A stretch of 64,000 nucleotides of DNA from positions 248,001-312,000 of the forward strand of contig CBDIDG010000004.1 of assembly GCA_965277615.1 (NCBI GenBank), given 5' to 3'. Below the pieces are notes generated by a model, which ran no database searches, was not told the origin of the DNA, and was given only the letters and a program-made list of their open reading frames with translations. The translations under genes were made by a program, and so were the position numbers. Every line of letters begins with the position of its first letter. Positions within the stretch are counted from its first letter, which is position 1. Source of the stretch: Bog-532 sp965277615. Lineage in GTDB: Bacteria > Actinomycetota > Actinomycetes > Streptosporangiales > Streptosporangiaceae. Below, in pieces: positions 63,385 to 64,000 of this stretch.

Positions 63385-64000
63385 CTACTGGCGGGCCATG
63401 GCCATGCGCATCTCGCTCTCGGAGTCGGTGATGAGGTCGCCGGACAGGTCGACGGTGACGGTGTAGAGGGTGCCGGTGAAGGGGAAGGGGGCCTGGTAGT
63501 CCGGGATGACGGCCGAGCCCGGGTTGGCACCGCAGGTCAGGCCGCCGGGGTTGAGGGCGACGGGCGTGGTGACCGGGAACTCGGCATTGGCGATGAGCTG
63601 GCCGTCGACGTACAGCTGGGCCCGCCCCGGGGCGCCCTTACCCTGCGCGAAGTCGGGCTTCCCGGTGGGCTCGAACTCGAAGCGGAGCTGATGCCGGCCG
63701 GCCGGGAGCGGGTCGGGACCTGCTACGCGGTAGGTCTCACGGCTGACGTAGTTGTGGGCGTAGTGCAGCCGGCCGTCCTGGACGTAGAACGTATAGCCGC
63801 CGCCGTTGCTGCCCTGGCACAGCAGCACGCCCTCGGCTCCGCCCTCGGGGATCTCCACGTCGGCGGTAATGCTGTGCGGGCGGTTGAGCACCTTCGGGCC
63901 GACCCAGTACGACAGCGTCTGGGTGTGGGGCCGGTAGATGTACTGGGCCCGCGGCTCGGCGACCTCCGGGCGCTCGGTCATCATCCGCTCGACGGCGCTG
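63385..64000 (-). CDS. Arylsulfatase, C-terminal part (runs off the window)
   Basis: The frame is open to the right edge, so this is the 3' end of a longer gene; at least 204 residues are seen. RPHTQTLSYWVGPKVLNRPH, EGVLLCQGSNGGGYTFYVQ, DGRLHYAHNYVSRETYRV and PFPFTGTLYTVTVDLSG match in order the C-terminal beta-rich domain of the arylsulfatase encoded at 41762 (DRLHYVNNFV, PYPFTGGTIKRVAVDVSG). The catalytic domain lies outside the window. The two sulfatases are diverged paralogues. The internal ATG near the edge is not a start. Confidence 0.88.
   Translation of the reverse strand, partial: SAVERMMTERPEVAEPRAQYIYRPHTQTLSYWVGPKVLNRPHSITADVEIPEGGAEGVLLCQGSNGGGYTFYVQDGRLHYAHNYVSRETYRVAGPDPLPAGRHQLRFEFEPTGKPDFAQGKGAPGRAQLYVDGQLIANAEFPVTTPVALNPGGLTCGANPGSAVIPDYQAPFPFTGTLYTVTVDLSGDLITDSESEMRMAMARQ

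Overview
The window is high-GC DNA (roughly 70% by eye) from an actinomycete. The evidence is a mycobacterial-type GH15 enzyme, group II truncated haemoglobin, DUF3040, MEDS/anti-sigma-like proteins, CydDC/CydAB, leaderless genes, frequent GTG/TTG starts and ATGA-overlap operons. I cannot place it to genus. I see no tRNA, rRNA, CRISPR array, IS element or phage gene. The region is a dense accessory island of stress, respiration, carbon-storage and membrane-transport genes, with a few housekeeping-type genes (ettA, ssb, prolyl oligopeptidase) near the edges.

Layout: 0-2.6 kb prolyl oligopeptidase and a small DUF3040-like gene. 2.6-9.5 kb a MalT-like LuxR (LAL) regulator, then small membrane protein-cydA-cydB-GMC oxidoreductase. 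9.6-19.5 kb GH15 trehalase/glucoamylase, glutaminase, MEDS/HATPase protein, membrane protein, glutamate decarboxylase, HAD protein, diacylglycerol-kinase-like protein, two membrane proteins including MarC. 19.6-20.1 kb a non-coding stretch with two ~107-bp hairpin repeats. 20.1-28.9 kb GlgX and GH63 glycosidases, cation/proton antiporter with a frameshifted DUF389 gene, HAD hydrolase. 29-34 kb small proteins, CMD-SHOCT-CLC operon, membrane proteins. 34-41.7 kb cydDC, a G6PDH-like enzyme with an altered active site, NDH-2, a 9-residue-repeat protein and an RDD protein. 41.7-51 kb arylsulfatase, DUF1269, DUF2252, GAP-family and K+ channel genes and a second LAL regulator. 51-64 kb SHOCT protein, MscS, GlbO, EttA, a GGDEF protein, SSB, aldo/keto reductase, P-loop kinase, HtrA-like protease, an 807-residue flippase-like protein and the 3' part of a second arylsulfatase.

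The main discovery is regulatory. Fifteen sites between genes (one of them overlapping a stop codon) carry the inverted repeat TCACCC-N5-GGGTGA or a close variant. In 15 of 19 promoter orientations the first base of a -10-like hexamer NANNNT lies exactly 31 bp from the centre of the dyad, and in two more 32 bp away. Three of these promoters end in leaderless starts, which puts the dyad centre at about -43/-44, the geometry of a class II activator. The sites front most of the operons in the window: cydAB, cydDC, GH15, GH63-glgX, gad, antiporter, CLC, MarC, HAD, arylsulfatase, DUF2252, DUF1269-K+ channel, SHOCT and small proteins. They appear to define one coherent and, to me, unrecognised regulon that combines low-oxygen respiration, acid/ion homeostasis and storage-carbon use. 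The regulator is not identified. The two LAL regulators in the window are candidates, because their family's MalT box resembles the GGATGA/GGGTGA half-site.
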